Positions 21,025 through 32,760 of a stretch of 64,000 nucleotides of DNA are shown here, piece by piece. This stretch comes from Melieria omissa (lineage: Eukaryota > Arthropoda > Insecta > Diptera > Ulidiidae), in NCBI GenBank assembly GCA_963971225.1, contig OZ020267.1, positions 109,944,163-110,008,162 of the forward strand, in the 5' to 3' direction. The stretch's first letter is position 1; each line of letters begins with the position of its first letter. Both the position numbers and the translations under genes were made by a program. The notes beneath the pieces were generated by a model, which saw nothing but the letters and a program-made list of their open reading frames with translations, was not told the origin of the DNA and searched no databases.

Positions 21025-23160
21025 CACGACTCGCAAAAAGACATTTGGTCCATGAGGTCTTTTCGACTCTTTTAGACGTCGAGCATCTTTTGGTATCCCA
21101 GTGGTTCCAAAAGTTTTTTTTGTGGCGCTGAACATTTGGTGCATGAGGCTTTTTTGCGTTAACTTGTGTGCCACCCATGCATTCGTCTTATTTTTATATG
21201 CAGCCTTATCCCTGTGGTTCCTAAGGGTTTCTGGTAAAATTTGTAGTTACTTGGCAATCGAAACAGTGCTTGCATGGCGGTGTGATTCGACAATTTACAA
21301 TATTTCATTGTCATTTTCGACAATTAGTCTTTCAGAACGTGTGAGGTATCTTTGACTTTAAAATTACCAGTACAGATTCGACGAAAAAGAAGAAATACTG
21401 TCAAATTTGATATATTTCCTCTTTTCTGGTGTCCATCTTTGAGTCACGCTTAGATAAAACTGAGTGATTTGATGGCAAAACTGTCTGAGAAGTTTATTTA
21501 ATGCAAAACTGTATCTTTCTAACGCCATCGACTATATCCCGATTGCACTTGTACAACCCGGGATACAGAATACTAAAGCCATCTATTGGAAAAATAATGA
21601 ATTTGTTTTAACTACACTATGATCTTAAAAATGTGTGCTCAAATCATAGTTTTCCTATAAATTTTCCCAATAAAAATAAATAGTGGTAACCCAAGGGTTA
21701 AAAAATTCCAAACCATTTAATTTTCCTCACACTGAGCGCAAAAATTGTTAACAAATTGAAATCTACATATTCACACGTCTGGCTCATTGTTCGGTTACAA
21801 TTAAAATGACGTGACCTTGCAATGTGTCATTTGAGCTATCACAAAAAAGTAACAACAACAAAAAGGCCGCTGAAATGAAGGCAAACAAGCAAAGCATAAA
21901 TTATTTGACAGCACATTTGTTGCATTTCACGCGCCTGACCCCCCAAACATTTGTCCTTTTTTTGCGCCTTCCAACATTTGACTACATTTTATTACATTTT
22001 ACTTAATTTCCGTGCTGTGTTGCTGTCCCCCTGCGCGCCCAATTCAAGCAAAATGACAAGCGACTATTTCTTGTCGGCGCTCCGAAAAATGAGTGTTGCG
22101 GGAGTTGCACAAACCGCGTGGCAAATAAAATGTCGCCGAGCCTGCACGTGTGTGTGTGTTTGTGTGTGAATGTATGTTATGGTATTTGTGTGAGTGTGCA
22201 AAAATTTATATAAACTGTCACTGTTTTATTTACCGCGCGCGCATTTGTATGCCTCGCATGACAGAATGTGTCAGAACAAAGGCGACGGTGGCAGAGAAGA
22301 ACAGAAAGTGGCAGCCAGCAAAGTTGACAGCGTATGTGCGGCAATGCCGACTGGCTGACGGCAACAGGCGGGGGTTGGGTGAGGGCCCCATCAGTTGGCA
22401 ATTGGTGAGATGCGCATTTACCCTAAAAACAAAAATGCGGCAAAATGCGACAAAAGGACAACTACAAGAAGCAACAACAACGACCAGCAGTAAAGTAAAC
22501 GTGTGTTGGCAGGAAGCGCACAAAAATGAGTAGCGAAACGTGTGCACAGCAGTTGCAGCGAAAATTTCAACCAGCGCGCAGCTATGGGGGAGCCGTCGCA
22601 CCGACCGAGAACATTTTTGCTCTTATTTTGACACTTGGCTGACAGCGCGCACCCGCACTCGACATCAACTGACAATGAAATATAATGAAATGTTAATGGG
22701 TAACGATCTGGCGGCGGCAGCATTCAGGCACAGATGGCAATAAAATTCGCGTCCGAATTTTTGCTGCCGGTACCGGTTACTTTTTCGACACTTTAACGTT
22801 CACTTCACGACGTCACTCAAGTGCGAGCATACGCGCGAGCGCGGCCAATTGTGTCGGTGTTGGTGTCGGCCTGTTTTGTGCAATTGTGTGCGCGCGCCTA
22901 AAATTAATTGAAGGAAACAGCGCAGACAGTGTGCGGTCTGTCACTTTGCATTTGCAGCAGAAACTTGGACAAAGAACAACAAGTGTAGCAAAAACAAAAG
23001 CGCAGCTAGGTGGCAACGCTGCAGTGCTGCACATTGTGTAGTGGGCGGAGTTGGCAAAAAAGGAAAGCGCTACTGTTGTTGTGGCGCTTCCAAATACGGT
23101 CAAGACTTCGACATGGCCAGGCCAAGTGACCAAACAGGCGATAACAAAAATAAGTGGCAA
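21025..23160. other. No supported gene; flank of satellite, then GC-richer DNA
   Basis: Just beyond the satellite, CATTTGGTCCATGAGG (about 21042) is echoed by CATTTGGTGCATGAGG (about 21133), an imperfect 90-bp direct repeat. From about 21800 to 23150 the DNA is GC-richer, with TG runs near 22148-22168 and CAA runs near 22470. Several overlapping frames there show no motif, and some begin at non-ATG codons. Confidence 0.55.
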
Positions 23161-23214
23161 ATAAATAATAAAAATATAAAAATAAAAAAAACAAATAATA
23201 AATAAATAAAAAAA

Positions 23215-23830
23215 AAATGGAAAATATTTCCCCCGAAAAATAAAAACATAGAAAATAAAAAAAATTAGAAAAATAAAAAAAATAATAAAAAGTTAATGAC
23301 TAAATAAATAAAATAAATAAAACAATAACGGAAAATATTTTCCCCGAAAAATTAGAGCAATTAAAATAAGAATAAGAACTTTTAAAATAAGAAAAATTAG
23401 AAAAATAAAAAAATAAAAATAAAAAATAAGAAAATAATAAAAACTTAATAAATAAATGAAAAAATAAATAAAATAATAATGGAAAATATTTTCCCCGAAA
23501 AATAAGAACATTTAAAATAAGAAAAATTAGAAAAATAAAACTAAAAAAATAAAACTAAAAATAGAAAAGTTAATAAATAAATAAATAAAATAAATAAAAT
23601 AATAATGGAAAATATTTTCCCTGAAAAATTAGAATAATTAAAATAAGAATAAGAACTTTTAAAATAAGAAAAATTAGAAAAATAAAAATAAAAAAATCAA
23701 AATAAAAATTAAAAAACTTAATAAATAAATAAAAACAAAAATTAAATAAATAAAATAATAATGGAAAATATTTTTCCCGAAAAATAAGAACATTTAAAAT
23801 AATAAAAATTAGAACATTTAAACATTTGAG
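23215..23830. repeat. AT-rich tandem repeat with palindromic core
   Basis: The core GGAAAATATTTTCCCCGAAAAA recurs five times (about 23219, 23330, 23481, 23606, 23762) with small changes; its first 14 bases are a perfect palindrome. The spacers alternate: units 2 and 4 share AATAAGAATAAGAACTTTT, and units 3 and 5 share AAGAACATTTAAAATAA. This gives an approximately 280-bp dimer. Confidence 0.85.
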
Positions 23831-24900
23831 GAGCAAATCCGAGTATATTTTGCCTTCACTTGTTTCCATAGTACTCTTTCGTTTTACTCTCACACTTCCC
23901 TACTTTTTCACAGTATTTTCCACCTAACTCATTCTATGGTCCCCCATTTTTCTATTCTACCATTTGTCCCCATACCAGTTCCATCTCTTCTCCTCCACAT
24001 TTCCTCTCAACGTTCATAGTTTGTCTTTGTTCCCATCATCTCTTCCATCCATTCAACCATTTCATGCCTCAGTTATCATTCGTCTGTTAAAAATATTTCA
24101 CCCCATCCATCCCATTCACATCACTCGTTTCACTTCATCAGTTTGGACCAACCATTAATACGCCCACTCCATCACTTCATATATTTCTATCTCTTTCCTT
24201 TTACTCGCTTCCTACTATCAAATATTCACATGCAAAATGTTAGACAAAAAATCCATCGTTTGCTATTTTTTCTCTCACATTTTGCATGCTGGCGCCCACC
24301 AAACTACTGTAAAGTGAATGCGTTTGCCGGTGGCCCCGGCTGCTGGCTGCTCCATGAAATCATAACCGTAAATAGCCGCAAAACGACTTTTCAAGTGGCA
24401 CATGGTGAATGCACTCGCCGTCGGCAATTTTATGCCATGTTCCGTATTTTTTCTGCCTCTTTTTTTGTAATATTTTTTTTTTTGTTATATTCTCTTTTTG
24501 TTTGAAACAGGATTTTGGGCGCTTTTGAAGTTGCGGTTGGTTGAGATCGGTTTTTTTTCTCAATTTTTTCATTTAATGGAATTTTTTTATGTGCATTAAA
24601 AGAAACGTTCGTGGGTTGACTTTCTTGCAAATTAGAGAAGCGCACGAATGTCTAAACGAAACCATGAAGCGAATTAATGAATAGTTTTCAGGCAGCTGGG
24701 GAACTTTGTGGTAGTACAAAATAAAAGAATGGCTTGAAATAGAAATTTATTTTGAGGTTATTTTCATACAAATCTGACAATAAATGTGTAGATATGGAAA
24801 ATCCTTAGTGTTTCATTATTGTGTTTCCTTGATATTTTAAGAACTTTCAATGGTTTTCGTTGGATATGTCAAGGAATTGAGTTGGTTATTATGGGATATG
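23831..24900. other. No gene recognised
   Basis: C/T-rich on + from 23860 to 24200, then AT-rich. Frames present have no motif. Confidence 0.5.
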
Positions 24901-24914
24901 TTAGGGAGATTCCC

Positions 24915-25012
24915 TGGCAGAACAACACAACTGATTAATGTAACCAACACAAGGCTGTCTTGTGGAGGCCCTATGATCCTGAGAGGAGTGAACAAGGAAA
25001 AAAAAAAAAAAT
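24915..25012 (+). mobile_element. Internally deleted RTE-like LINE derivative, copy 2
   Basis: CCTGGCAGAACAACACAACTG with ATTAATGTAACCAACA matches the upstream RT region of the RTE relic (minus strand near 32190-32235). After about 12 bp this joins GAGGCCCTATGATCCTGAGA and GGAGTGAACAAGGA plus an A-run, which match that element's 3' terminus (31010-31055, minus strand). About 1.1 kb of ORF is missing. Copy 1 at 13180 has the same join. Confidence 0.75.
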
Positions 25013-25490
25013 TTTAGGGAGATTCAATTGCACTGCGATGTGATTTCTTTTGTGTTATTTTTTTAAATTAACTGACGTTAGTTGAGAGATTTGTATATAA
25101 AAACTATGCAAGAAAACTCTTAAATATCTACCGTAGGCATTTTCGTTCATTGCTTATGTTAGGTATGGTTAGGTTAGGTTAATGATAGTTTTCTTACTAT
25201 TCAAAAACTACAACAAGTAAAGCAAAAAGTAGCATTGTGATGCCCGAAAGCGTCAGATGTTCCCTTTGTCGGGTTTCTTCCTAAGATAAGGAAAACTATA
25301 CTAAGTTTTGCATAAAAATGGGTAATACTTTTCATGGCTTCTTAAACATTCTATCCAAGATCTATAGACCTTCTATTACCAAGGATGGCGAAATGATTCC
25401 AAACTATCCAAAGTTCTGGATAAATCTGCGTAGTATATTCTATGGTACGTGAATCATCAGAATCTTTGAAATGATCTTAATTTTTGGACA
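25013..25490. other. No gene recognised
   Basis: AT-rich. A short GGTTAGGTTAGGTTAA stretch lies near 25167-25182; it is too short to mean a telomere repeat. Confidence 0.5.
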
Positions 25491-25494
25491 AATC

Positions 25495-25786
25495 TTAGTA
25501 GTCCATCACAAGGCCCAGATCCCAGATTGGTTGACGTTCTATCACCAAGAAACCGAGAAATCTTATCTTCTAACCATTTAAGGCTTATAGAACCAATTCA
25601 ATGCTTAGGAGATATCACTAGAGACTTTTTCAGACAAAACTTAGTAGTCCATCACAAGGCCCAGATCCCAGATTGGTTGACGTTCTATTACCAAGAAAGC
25701 GAGAAGTTTTATCTTCTAACCATTCAAGGCTTATAGAACCAACTCAATGCTTAGGAGATATCGCTAGAGACTTTTTCGGCCAGCCC
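25495..25786. repeat. Tandem duplication, 146-bp unit
   Basis: Two adjacent copies begin TTAGTAGTCCATCACAAGGC at 25495 and 25641 and run to GAGACTTTTTC. They differ at only about eight positions, so the duplication is recent. Confidence 0.9.
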
Positions 25787-27555
25787 AACCCATATAAGGA
25801 CTCTTATGAAATCTTTTAATTTTTAATTGATTATTTTTAATTATTTGATTGATTTATTTTTAATTATTTAACTGGAATCATGTTATTTCTAATTATTAAT
25901 TAATATTTAGTTATTATATTTTTAATTATTTAATTTAACTCTACAAAATAGCAAAAGTCACTGAAGAGTTTCTTTGAAGAAAATTGCAAAATTGCAAAAA
26001 TTGTAAAAGACCTCAATGGAATCCCTTATTCGTTCCAGTAATAAAAACGGCCACAAGCCATATATACATTTTTTTGTAATGATTGAAATTTGTTTTTAAT
26101 TTACTTAAAAACAATTTTTTTAAAATATTACATTTCAAACTTAAACACATAAAATTCTGATTAAGGTTTTAATTGCCCACTTGTTTTTGTTTCTACTCCC
26201 AGTGCATCAGCTTTATAGATTTTGTGGCTTCATTTTTATGCCACAAAAAAAAAAACAAAAAAAAATCAATAATTTTTTTATTGTAATAACAAACAATGAA
26301 AATATTTGCGCAATTCACTTTGAGCCTTGACAAACATTTTTCCATCATTTCATTGTTATTATTGTTTTTGTTGTTCATTCCTTTGAGCCTTTCAGCATCA
26401 TTGCAATGTTCAGCATTTTCTCGCCATTTTATTTTGTTGTTAGTGTAGTGTTTTCATTTTTTTGACTGCACCATACAGACGCATCCTTGAACATTTTGTT
26501 TTTTACAATTTTTTTATTTTTGGTCTGCTGCGGCATTGTTATTGTCCCATTGTTTTTGTTGTTTTTGTGCGTTTTTTGAATCATAACAAATTTTTGCGCA
26601 CACGCTACCACAATGCAAAACCATCAGACAGCGCCCCCGCCTATCATACGCTCGCACTGCCACTACACCGCCAAACCGAATCGCCGCAACCAACACACCC
26701 GATGCTCTCCTCTGCCGCTCACCGCACCCGCTAAATGCTTCTAAATGCATTACCACAATTCAGAGCCCGGCGGGCGACAAAGCATGCGGCCAGTGGCCAA
26801 AATGGAAAATATGAAATTTTCATGGCGGAAATGCATGCGAAATGCAACAACAATAAGTACAATAACAATAACAACAACAACACTGACAATTGTTTCGTAA
26901 CAACAATAACGGCAAATGGCGGTTTTCTAGTGTGTTTTTTCTCTCTTAGATTTGTTGTTGTTATTTTTGTTGCCACCATTTCATTTTGCACTTTTAGTGT
27001 TTTCTTGCTGTCTGCATGTGCGTTACCGTTAGTGTTGCTATAGTTGTTGTTGTCGTTGTTGCCTTTCAGCTATTATTGTTGCCGTCTAAACACTTAATCA
27101 TCATTGTTGTTACAACAACAATAGCAACAACAATGGCAAACGTATTTTTTTTGCTATGCATTATTGGGTGGGCGCCGACTTTGGGCGTTGAATGTTGTAG
27201 GTGTCAGCGTGCGCTCGTTGCAATGGAGAAATGGGAGAAGTGGGTTGATGAGGGGGAGATGGGAAGGGAGGGGATGGACATTTTTAAGTGTTATTGCATG
27301 TGAAAATTAAAAGTCCCACGGCCATTTTTATCTGTCCACAAATGAATAGACAGTTGCACGCGACTATGCAAAGGCAGCCGACTCCTCGCTGTGCCTTGCT
27401 TGGCTTGAGCAGCGCTGCAAGCTGCCGCGTAGAGCAGTAAAAAATGGGAAATGAAACGAGTAGATGCGACATAAAATGAAATTAGCGGCACGCATGACGG
27501 AACAAGGTAAAGGAAGAAGCATAGTAAGTTATGGTAGATAAGAGAGAAGAGAATA
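25787..27555. other. No supported gene
   Basis: AT-rich to about 26600, then mixed composition with CAA/TTG runs (26846-26882, 27040-27062, 27108-27135). A 56-codon frame at about 27136-27303 (+) begins with a signal-peptide-like MANVFFLLCIIGWAPTLG but has no good splice donor or promoter and is not called. Confidence 0.5.
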
Positions 27556-27556
27556 T

Positions 27557-28020
27557 AACAAAAAATAAATAAAATAAAATAAAATAAAATAAAATAAAAT
27601 AAAATAAAATAAAATAAAATAAAATAAAATAAAATAAAATAAAATAAAATAAAAATAAAATAAATAAAAAAAATGAAAACAAATAAAAATTAAAAAACTT
27701 AAATTAAAATAAAATAAAACAAAATAAAAAAATTAAAATAAATAAAAAAAACAAATAAAATAAAATAATATAATATAAAATAAAATAAAACAAAATATAT
27801 GAAATAAAATTAAATGAAAAAAATATAAAAATTAAAATAAAATAAAACAAAATAAAAAAATTAAAATAAAAAAAAAATAAATAAAATAAAATAAAATAAA
27901 ATAAAAAATTTAAAATAAATAAAAAAATAAAGTAAAATAAAATAAAATAAAATAAAAAATTTAAAATAAATAAATAAAATAAAATAAAATAAAATAAAAT
28001 AAAATAAAATAAAATAATAT
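27557..28020. repeat. (AAAAT)n pentanucleotide array
   Basis: Long pure runs of TAAAA (27566-27652, and again near 27881-27905, 27933-27957, 27976-28015) are separated by degenerate AT-rich pieces. Long Phe/Tyr/Leu frames on the minus strand are artefacts. Confidence 0.95.
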
Positions 28021-29035
28021 AAAAATCAAAGCAAATCAAATCAAAAGAATAAGAAAAGTGTTTTCAAAAAAATACAAGACCAGCGCTATACTTAGCGAAT
28101 CTTATCGAATATAAAGAAGAAGTAGAGCAAAAGTTGTTTTTAAGATTTTCTTTCTATAATTTTTAACTCCTTTCGTCAGTTTGTTCATTGATGCATTCAT
28201 CATTCAGATGGAAGGTAAGGCAAACTTGTGTTAAAAATGTTAATGTTGAAGAAAAACCGAATGAAGGAGGATGCAGAATGTGTGTAAGGAAATGATCAAA
28301 ATAGAAGAAAGGAATGAGTTGAATTTTAGAAACAATTCAAAATAAAAGTTATGCATAAAGAAATGTGAAGAAGTCAAAGAAGCAGGAAAAAGTGGAAAAG
28401 TGGAACTTTAATTAGACACTCTGGCACTTTATTTCTGTAAGCTTTCTAACTTTTCATATCCTCAGCTATGAGTTTTCAGTTTTTCTAAAAAATGTGTCCA
28501 TCTTTTAGACCTTTTGTCGATTAATTCACTGATTCAGTCATTCATTCAAACTTTTATCTCTTTTCTTCAGTTTCGTTTCATGATTTCGCCAGTTAGTCCT
28601 TTCGTCAGGTCAGCTATTTATTCCTCAATTCATCCCAACTACCCTTCTACATATATCTTTTTTAACCTAACCTATCTCTTTCTTTGTTCCTCCAACTTTT
28701 TTGGCTCATCCATCAATTCACTCATTCCGTCAGCCACAGACTAACATTAAAAACCAACAAAACACTAACCTCAGCAACAGCAACAACAAAAGCAACAACA
28801 ACAACTTAAGTGCAAAATCCCAAAGACGTACGTGAAAAACGCGCCGCGACAGTGAAAACAGTTTTGCCACTGTCGTTTTTGCTTTGTGTTAATTGGACGC
28901 CGTCGTCGCACGACTGTCGTTCGGAAATTTTTCATTTTCTCAATTAAAAAAAAAATAAAAAATAAAAGAGTAAAGACAGAAACAAAATTGGTTATTGTTG
29001 TTGTAGTTGCAGTGGCTGCGTTACGCTTAAGCACT
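28021..29035. other. No supported gene
   Basis: Ordinary AT-rich DNA to about 28740, then CAA/CAG-rich and GC-richer sequence leading to the candidate exon at 29039-29160. Confidence 0.5.
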
Positions 29036-29038
29036 CAC

Positions 29039-29160
29039 GCGGACACAGTTGGACACAGACAAGCGTCGGCCAGAGCCTGAATGAAAAAAACAGCAAAGAA
29101 GGAAACAAGAAATCGTTTCACTGTCGGTGGCGGTGCGCCGTCAGACTGCGGGAATTTCAT
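29039..29160 (-). CDS. Candidate signal-peptide exon (partial)
   Basis: On the minus strand, ATG at 29160 opens MKFPQSDGAPPPTVKRFLVS and continues FFAVFFIQALADACLCPTVS. It is basic (KR), then a hydrophobic stretch, then Ala-x-Ala before Cys: a plausible secretory signal with a cleavage site. It ends at TCCGC|GTGAGT (donor 29038-29033), phase 2. Caution: TTTTTTTCATTCAG inside the frame (about 29077-29090) also looks like a splice acceptor, so the real exon could begin there and be non-coding or in another frame. No other exon is recognised. Confidence 0.3.
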
Positions 29161-29825
29161 GCAACGAAAACAAATTTCAACTTTGTTGTCATTGTTGGTG
29201 TTGTTGTTGTTGTTGTCGCTTCTCAATTGCGCATTTGGATGCATGCAATTTTTTTCGGCGCCCCCCTTTCTCACCGCACAACGCTGCCACACAATTCGTC
29301 TGCTTTTGCCTGCTTTCAAATTATTCGCTGTCAACTCTTCGTAATCTTTTTTTTTTTAATTTGTGTTTTTTGTTTTTGTAAGTGCTTTTGCTGTTGTTGT
29401 TCTTGTTGTTGGTTGAACGCATATGTTGCGGCGTATGACTGGAGCTTTTAAGGTGAAGGCTGGCCGTCGCGTCGGCCGCAATCAGTGGCAGCCGACAGAA
29501 ATTGTCCAGACGCCTCTAAATTGTGTGTCCGGCGGGACGGACAATGTTTTCGGTGAACAAATGTGTTGGAATGGGCGAGAAATTGTCGCCGTCGCCATTG
29601 CCATCGTTGTTCACGCATAATTATGTCGCGTGGGATATGCTAATGGAAATTATGTATATGTGAGTATGCTGTATGTATGTGTGAGTATGCTAGTAAGTGT
29701 ATGTATGGGTGTGTGTGTGCGGGTGTGTGTGTGTGTGCTGGTAAGTATAACCAAGTGTATAATTGCTGGATTAGTGAGAGTGGAATCTAGCGTGTGGGCT
29801 GCGTTATAAATTTAAGAGCTTAAAG
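29161..29825. other. No supported gene
   Basis: TTG-run at about 29190-29215, T-run at 29348-29360 and a TG array at about 29708-29736. A frame at 29423-29620 (+) has no recognised motif. Confidence 0.5.
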
Positions 29826-29835
29826 TATTTAGTCT

Positions 29836-30780
29836 ACTTTCAGGCGCTTCAACAATTTTTAATTTTCAACTACCGTAAGGATGTAAAGAAAGACTTTAGT
29901 TGAAAAAAGCTTTCTTTTAGGCGCTTTTACGCTTTAATTTAGATACGTTGATGTTAGGAAATAAATTTTTAACTGCTGGAAAGACGTGTTGAGGGACTTT
30001 GGTGAGGGAAAAATCTTCTTTTAGGCGCTTTATGGCTTTAAATTAGATTCGCCTATGGAATTGTGCTCTGTGACATGACGTGTTACATGCATAGATGGCG
30101 TTCTAGATTTAATATTTATTTATGAGTTTTACTTACTTACTTAGTCTTCTTTTAGGCGCTTTAAGGTGGTAGAATTTGTCCATAATAATACATTTTCAAC
30201 TACTACAAAGATGTGACGAGTGCCTTAAGTTGAAAAAATCGCCTTAAATCTTAATTTGAATTTGTCTATATTGTAACGACGAGTCACTCTGTGCTGTGCT
30301 ATGCATGAATGTTTATTCAAGCATACTTTTAGGCATGCACTTTGGAGTACGCCAAACTTGCTATAATTCCGATATGGCGAGAATGGTTCGCGAAAGGTGA
30401 TGAGCTGTGCTAGAACAATCGAGATAGAGAGTTCAACTAGAATGTGCAAGAAACTTCGGCGTGTTAAGAAAACCAGTACAAAAGCAGCAGTGTGTAGCGC
30501 AGAGAGTCGAGTCTCAGTTGAATAAGCAAAGTAGTAACAAGTGTGGATACAAGCAAAGTGTAAATCTGAAAATAAAGTGATTGTTGGTTTTTGACTGCGT
30601 TTGCGCTGAATAATTGAAGTGGTTTTATTTTCAAGCACAATCCAAAAACGAACTTGGAAAGTAATTTTCGTAAGAATATTATTAAATTTTTAATTGCGGA
30701 AAAAATCTAGATTAACTTTACTAGGAAAAAGCCTTCTTTAATGCACTTTAAGGTTTTAATTTAGATTTGTTGGCTTAAAA
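29836..30780. repeat. Degenerate repeats with TTTTAGGCGC core, split by a solo LTR
   Basis: CTTTTAGGCGC occurs at 29914-29924, 30018-30028 and 30149-30159, with diverged versions at about 29840 and 30737. Flanks are shared (GCTTTAATTTAGATTCG, AATAAATTTTTAACTGCTGGAA). Spacing is about 76-130 bp. The solo LTR at 30272-30675 interrupts the array. Confidence 0.7.
30272..30675 (+). mobile_element. Solo LTR, 404 bp (family shared with 4336)
   Basis: It begins TGTAACGACGAG and ends TTCGTAAGA, where the other copy ends GTAACA. ATAT flanks both sides (30268-30271, 30676-30679). It matches the copy at 4336-4772 along its length, with an internal deletion of about 30 bp in the middle. No internal region remains. 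Confidence 0.85.
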
Positions 30781-30895
30781 TAATAAATTTTTAATGCTGG
30801 AATGGTTATTTTAGTTGAGCAGAAACTGCCGAAAAGTTATTTATTTTGAGAATTTCGAGACGTCTGTTTGGTATGAAGATCTCTAGCGTTTTACC

Positions 30896-30973
30896 TGCCC
30901 GAGCCAGGAATCGAATCTGGGGGCGACGGTATGAGAAACCAGCGCGCTACCCGCTGGACTATCGAGGTCGGCC
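30896..30973 (-). mobile_element. tRNA-like SINE head
   Basis: The minus strand reads like a 78-nt tRNA: an A box TAGTCCAGCGGGTAGCGCG, an anticodon-arm-like region, a B box AGATTCGATTCC inside a T arm (CCAG/CTGG) and a 3' end CTCGGGCA. The acceptor stem does not pair well and the spacing is slightly off, so it is not a working tRNA gene. It lies just downstream of the RTE-like 3' end, on the same strand. It is best read as a tRNA-derived SINE promoter or a tRNA pseudogene. Confidence 0.6.
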
Positions 30974-31005
30974 AGCTTTGAAGCCTAAGTTTGTATATTC
31001 CTGTT

Positions 31006-32260
31006 TTTTTTTTATTCCTTGTTCACTCCTCACTGGAGCATAGGGCCTCAACAAGACTCTTCCATCGTACACGATTCTGGGCTGTTGTTTTCGAGCCGTC
31101 CCATGTGGTGTTGTCGCGTAGGGTTGACCTTCTCCAGGTGTTTTTTGGTCGACCGCGACTTCTACTCTCTTGCGGCTTCCAGTCCAGTGCCATTCTCGTG
31201 ATGCTGTCGGGAGGTTTTCTTAGTGTATGACCTATCCATTTCAATTTTCTGCGCTTTATTTGCCCTAGAATGGGTTGCTTATTGGTAATCTTCCACAGCG
31301 CGTCGTTGCTTATTGTGTTGGGCCAGAATATTCTGCAGATGATTCGCAGGCATTTGTTGACGAAAGATTGTAGCTTCTGGGTGATGGCATTCGAGACTAG
31401 CCATGTTTCGCTTTCGTACAACAATGTCGACTTCACACGTGCGTTGAATATTCGTAGCTTCGAACGTCTGGAGATTTGCGAGCGTGCCCATACTGAATGC
31501 AGCCGTCCGAACGCTGCCCTGGCTTTACTCAGTCTGCAGTTGGCATTTTCTTCCGCTCCGCCGTCCGCCTTGATTGTGCAGCCGAGGTAGCAGAAGCTGT
31601 CGACGAACTCCACGGTACAACCGTTAATCATTATATGATTTGTGGTCTTGGCGATGTTGACCTCTAGATCGACGGTGCGTGCCAACGCGACCAGGCAGTC
31701 GGCCTTTGCTTGCATGTCGAAGAGTTTGTGCGAGAGGAGGTAGATGTCATCAGCGAAGTTCAAATCCTCGAGATGCCTGATGAAGGTCTATACGATGTCT
31801 CGTTGGTGCAGGGTGAGTTTGCTTATGACGTCGTCCAGTACGATGGCGAAGAGGAGAGGCGACAGGGAGCCTTGCCTGACTCATGCATTGGTAGTGAAAG
31901 AATCGCTGATGTTATCGTTGTGTAGTACTGCCAGTTCAGAGTTCTCGTGCAACGCTCTGATGAGACGAATTAGTTTCTGGGGAAATTGCGCTTCTTTTTA
32001 TTATGTCGAATGCTTTCTTGAAGTCGATGAACAACATGTACAGCGAGAGCGCTACTCAATTGATTGTTCTATATGCGGATGCGGAGTGTGTTAGCTTGGT
32101 CCACACAGCTCCGATGAAGGCGAAATCCAGCTTGCTCATCTCTTAAGAGCTTTCGATACATTGCAGTCTACTTTGCATCCGAGGCTTTGCCTTATGTTGG
32201 TTACGTTAATCGGTTGTGTTGCTCTGCCAGAGTAGGTGATTGGTCTGCCGCAGGTAGTCC
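31006..32260 (-). pseudogene. RTE-like LINE relic: reverse transcriptase C-terminal half
   Basis: On the minus strand the RT motifs appear in order: LLRDEQAGFR (about 32121-32147), YMLFIDFKKAFD (about 32005-32040), RQGSLSPLLFAIVLDD (about 31830-31880) and NFADDIYLLSH with the catalytic Asp pair (about 31740-31760). The frame then stays open to 31023 and carries the C-terminal CYLGCTIKADGG, IFNARVKSTLLYESETW, KLKWIGHTLRKP and RGRPKNTWRR blocks of this LINE type. Stops and frameshifts break the part upstream of FADD; the last 247 codons are intact. The element ends in an A-run at about 31007-31018 (T-run on +). The 5' endonuclease region is absent. The RTE clade assignment is from motif memory. 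Confidence 0.8.
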
Positions 32261-32760
32261 TAAGTGATTCCTTAATTTTCATTTTTTTCAATTCTTTCAA
32301 TTCTATATTTCTTATAAATTATTATAATTTTTTCCATTTTTTCAATTTTGTCCACATTGCCATTTTGTTCTTTTTTCAACAGCTTTCAAGCTTAATTTTT
32401 TATATTCCTTAAATTTCCTACTTTTTCAATTCTCATATTTCTTATAAATTATTATAATTTTTTATGCCTCCTTCATTTTGTCGTTTTTCCAATAGCTTTG
32501 AAGACTTTGAATTCTTTTGTAGCCTATTTTTAGGCTTTCAACATGCTTCATTCTAATTTATCAATATTCTCAACGTCTTCTCAGATTTCTTATGCAGTTT
32601 TTATTAGAATGAAAATGCTTCCCTTTACATACTGTCTGCTCTCAAAGTCTATAAAAAAAATATTAATAAAAATAATAATAACAAATTGTAATTAATTTGT
32701 TTCTATTTAAAGTGAGGAAAATATGAAAAATTGTAAATTTCCGGCAAATTGTTGACAGCG
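32261..32760. repeat. T-rich sequence with a 130-bp direct duplication
   Basis: TTTCTTATAAATTATTATAAT at 32308 is repeated at 32438, and the following TTTTCCAAT/CAACAGCTTT segments also correspond. The rest is T-rich with no gene. Confidence 0.6.

Noticed and set aside
18687..21131. 814-codon frame of Asn-Pro-Ile-Gln-Ser repeats and matching minus-strand frames
   Set aside because: The CCAAT pentamer has no stop in any frame, so the openness is automatic; there is no start, promoter or splice context.
25158..25183. GGTTAGGTTAGGTT, similar to the insect telomere repeat TTAGG
   Set aside because: Only about three units; dipterans lack TTAGG telomeres and such scraps are common.
27136..27303. 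56-codon frame with signal-peptide-like start
   Set aside because: Short, only a weak GTGTCA donor, no promoter; unlike the three kept candidates it lacks a consensus splice donor.
27704..28039. Phe/Leu/Ile-rich minus-strand frame
   Set aside because: It is a translation of the AAAAT array.
30896..30973. Functional tRNA gene
   Set aside because: The acceptor stem does not pair and the anticodon arm is poor; it is kept only as a tRNA-like SINE head.
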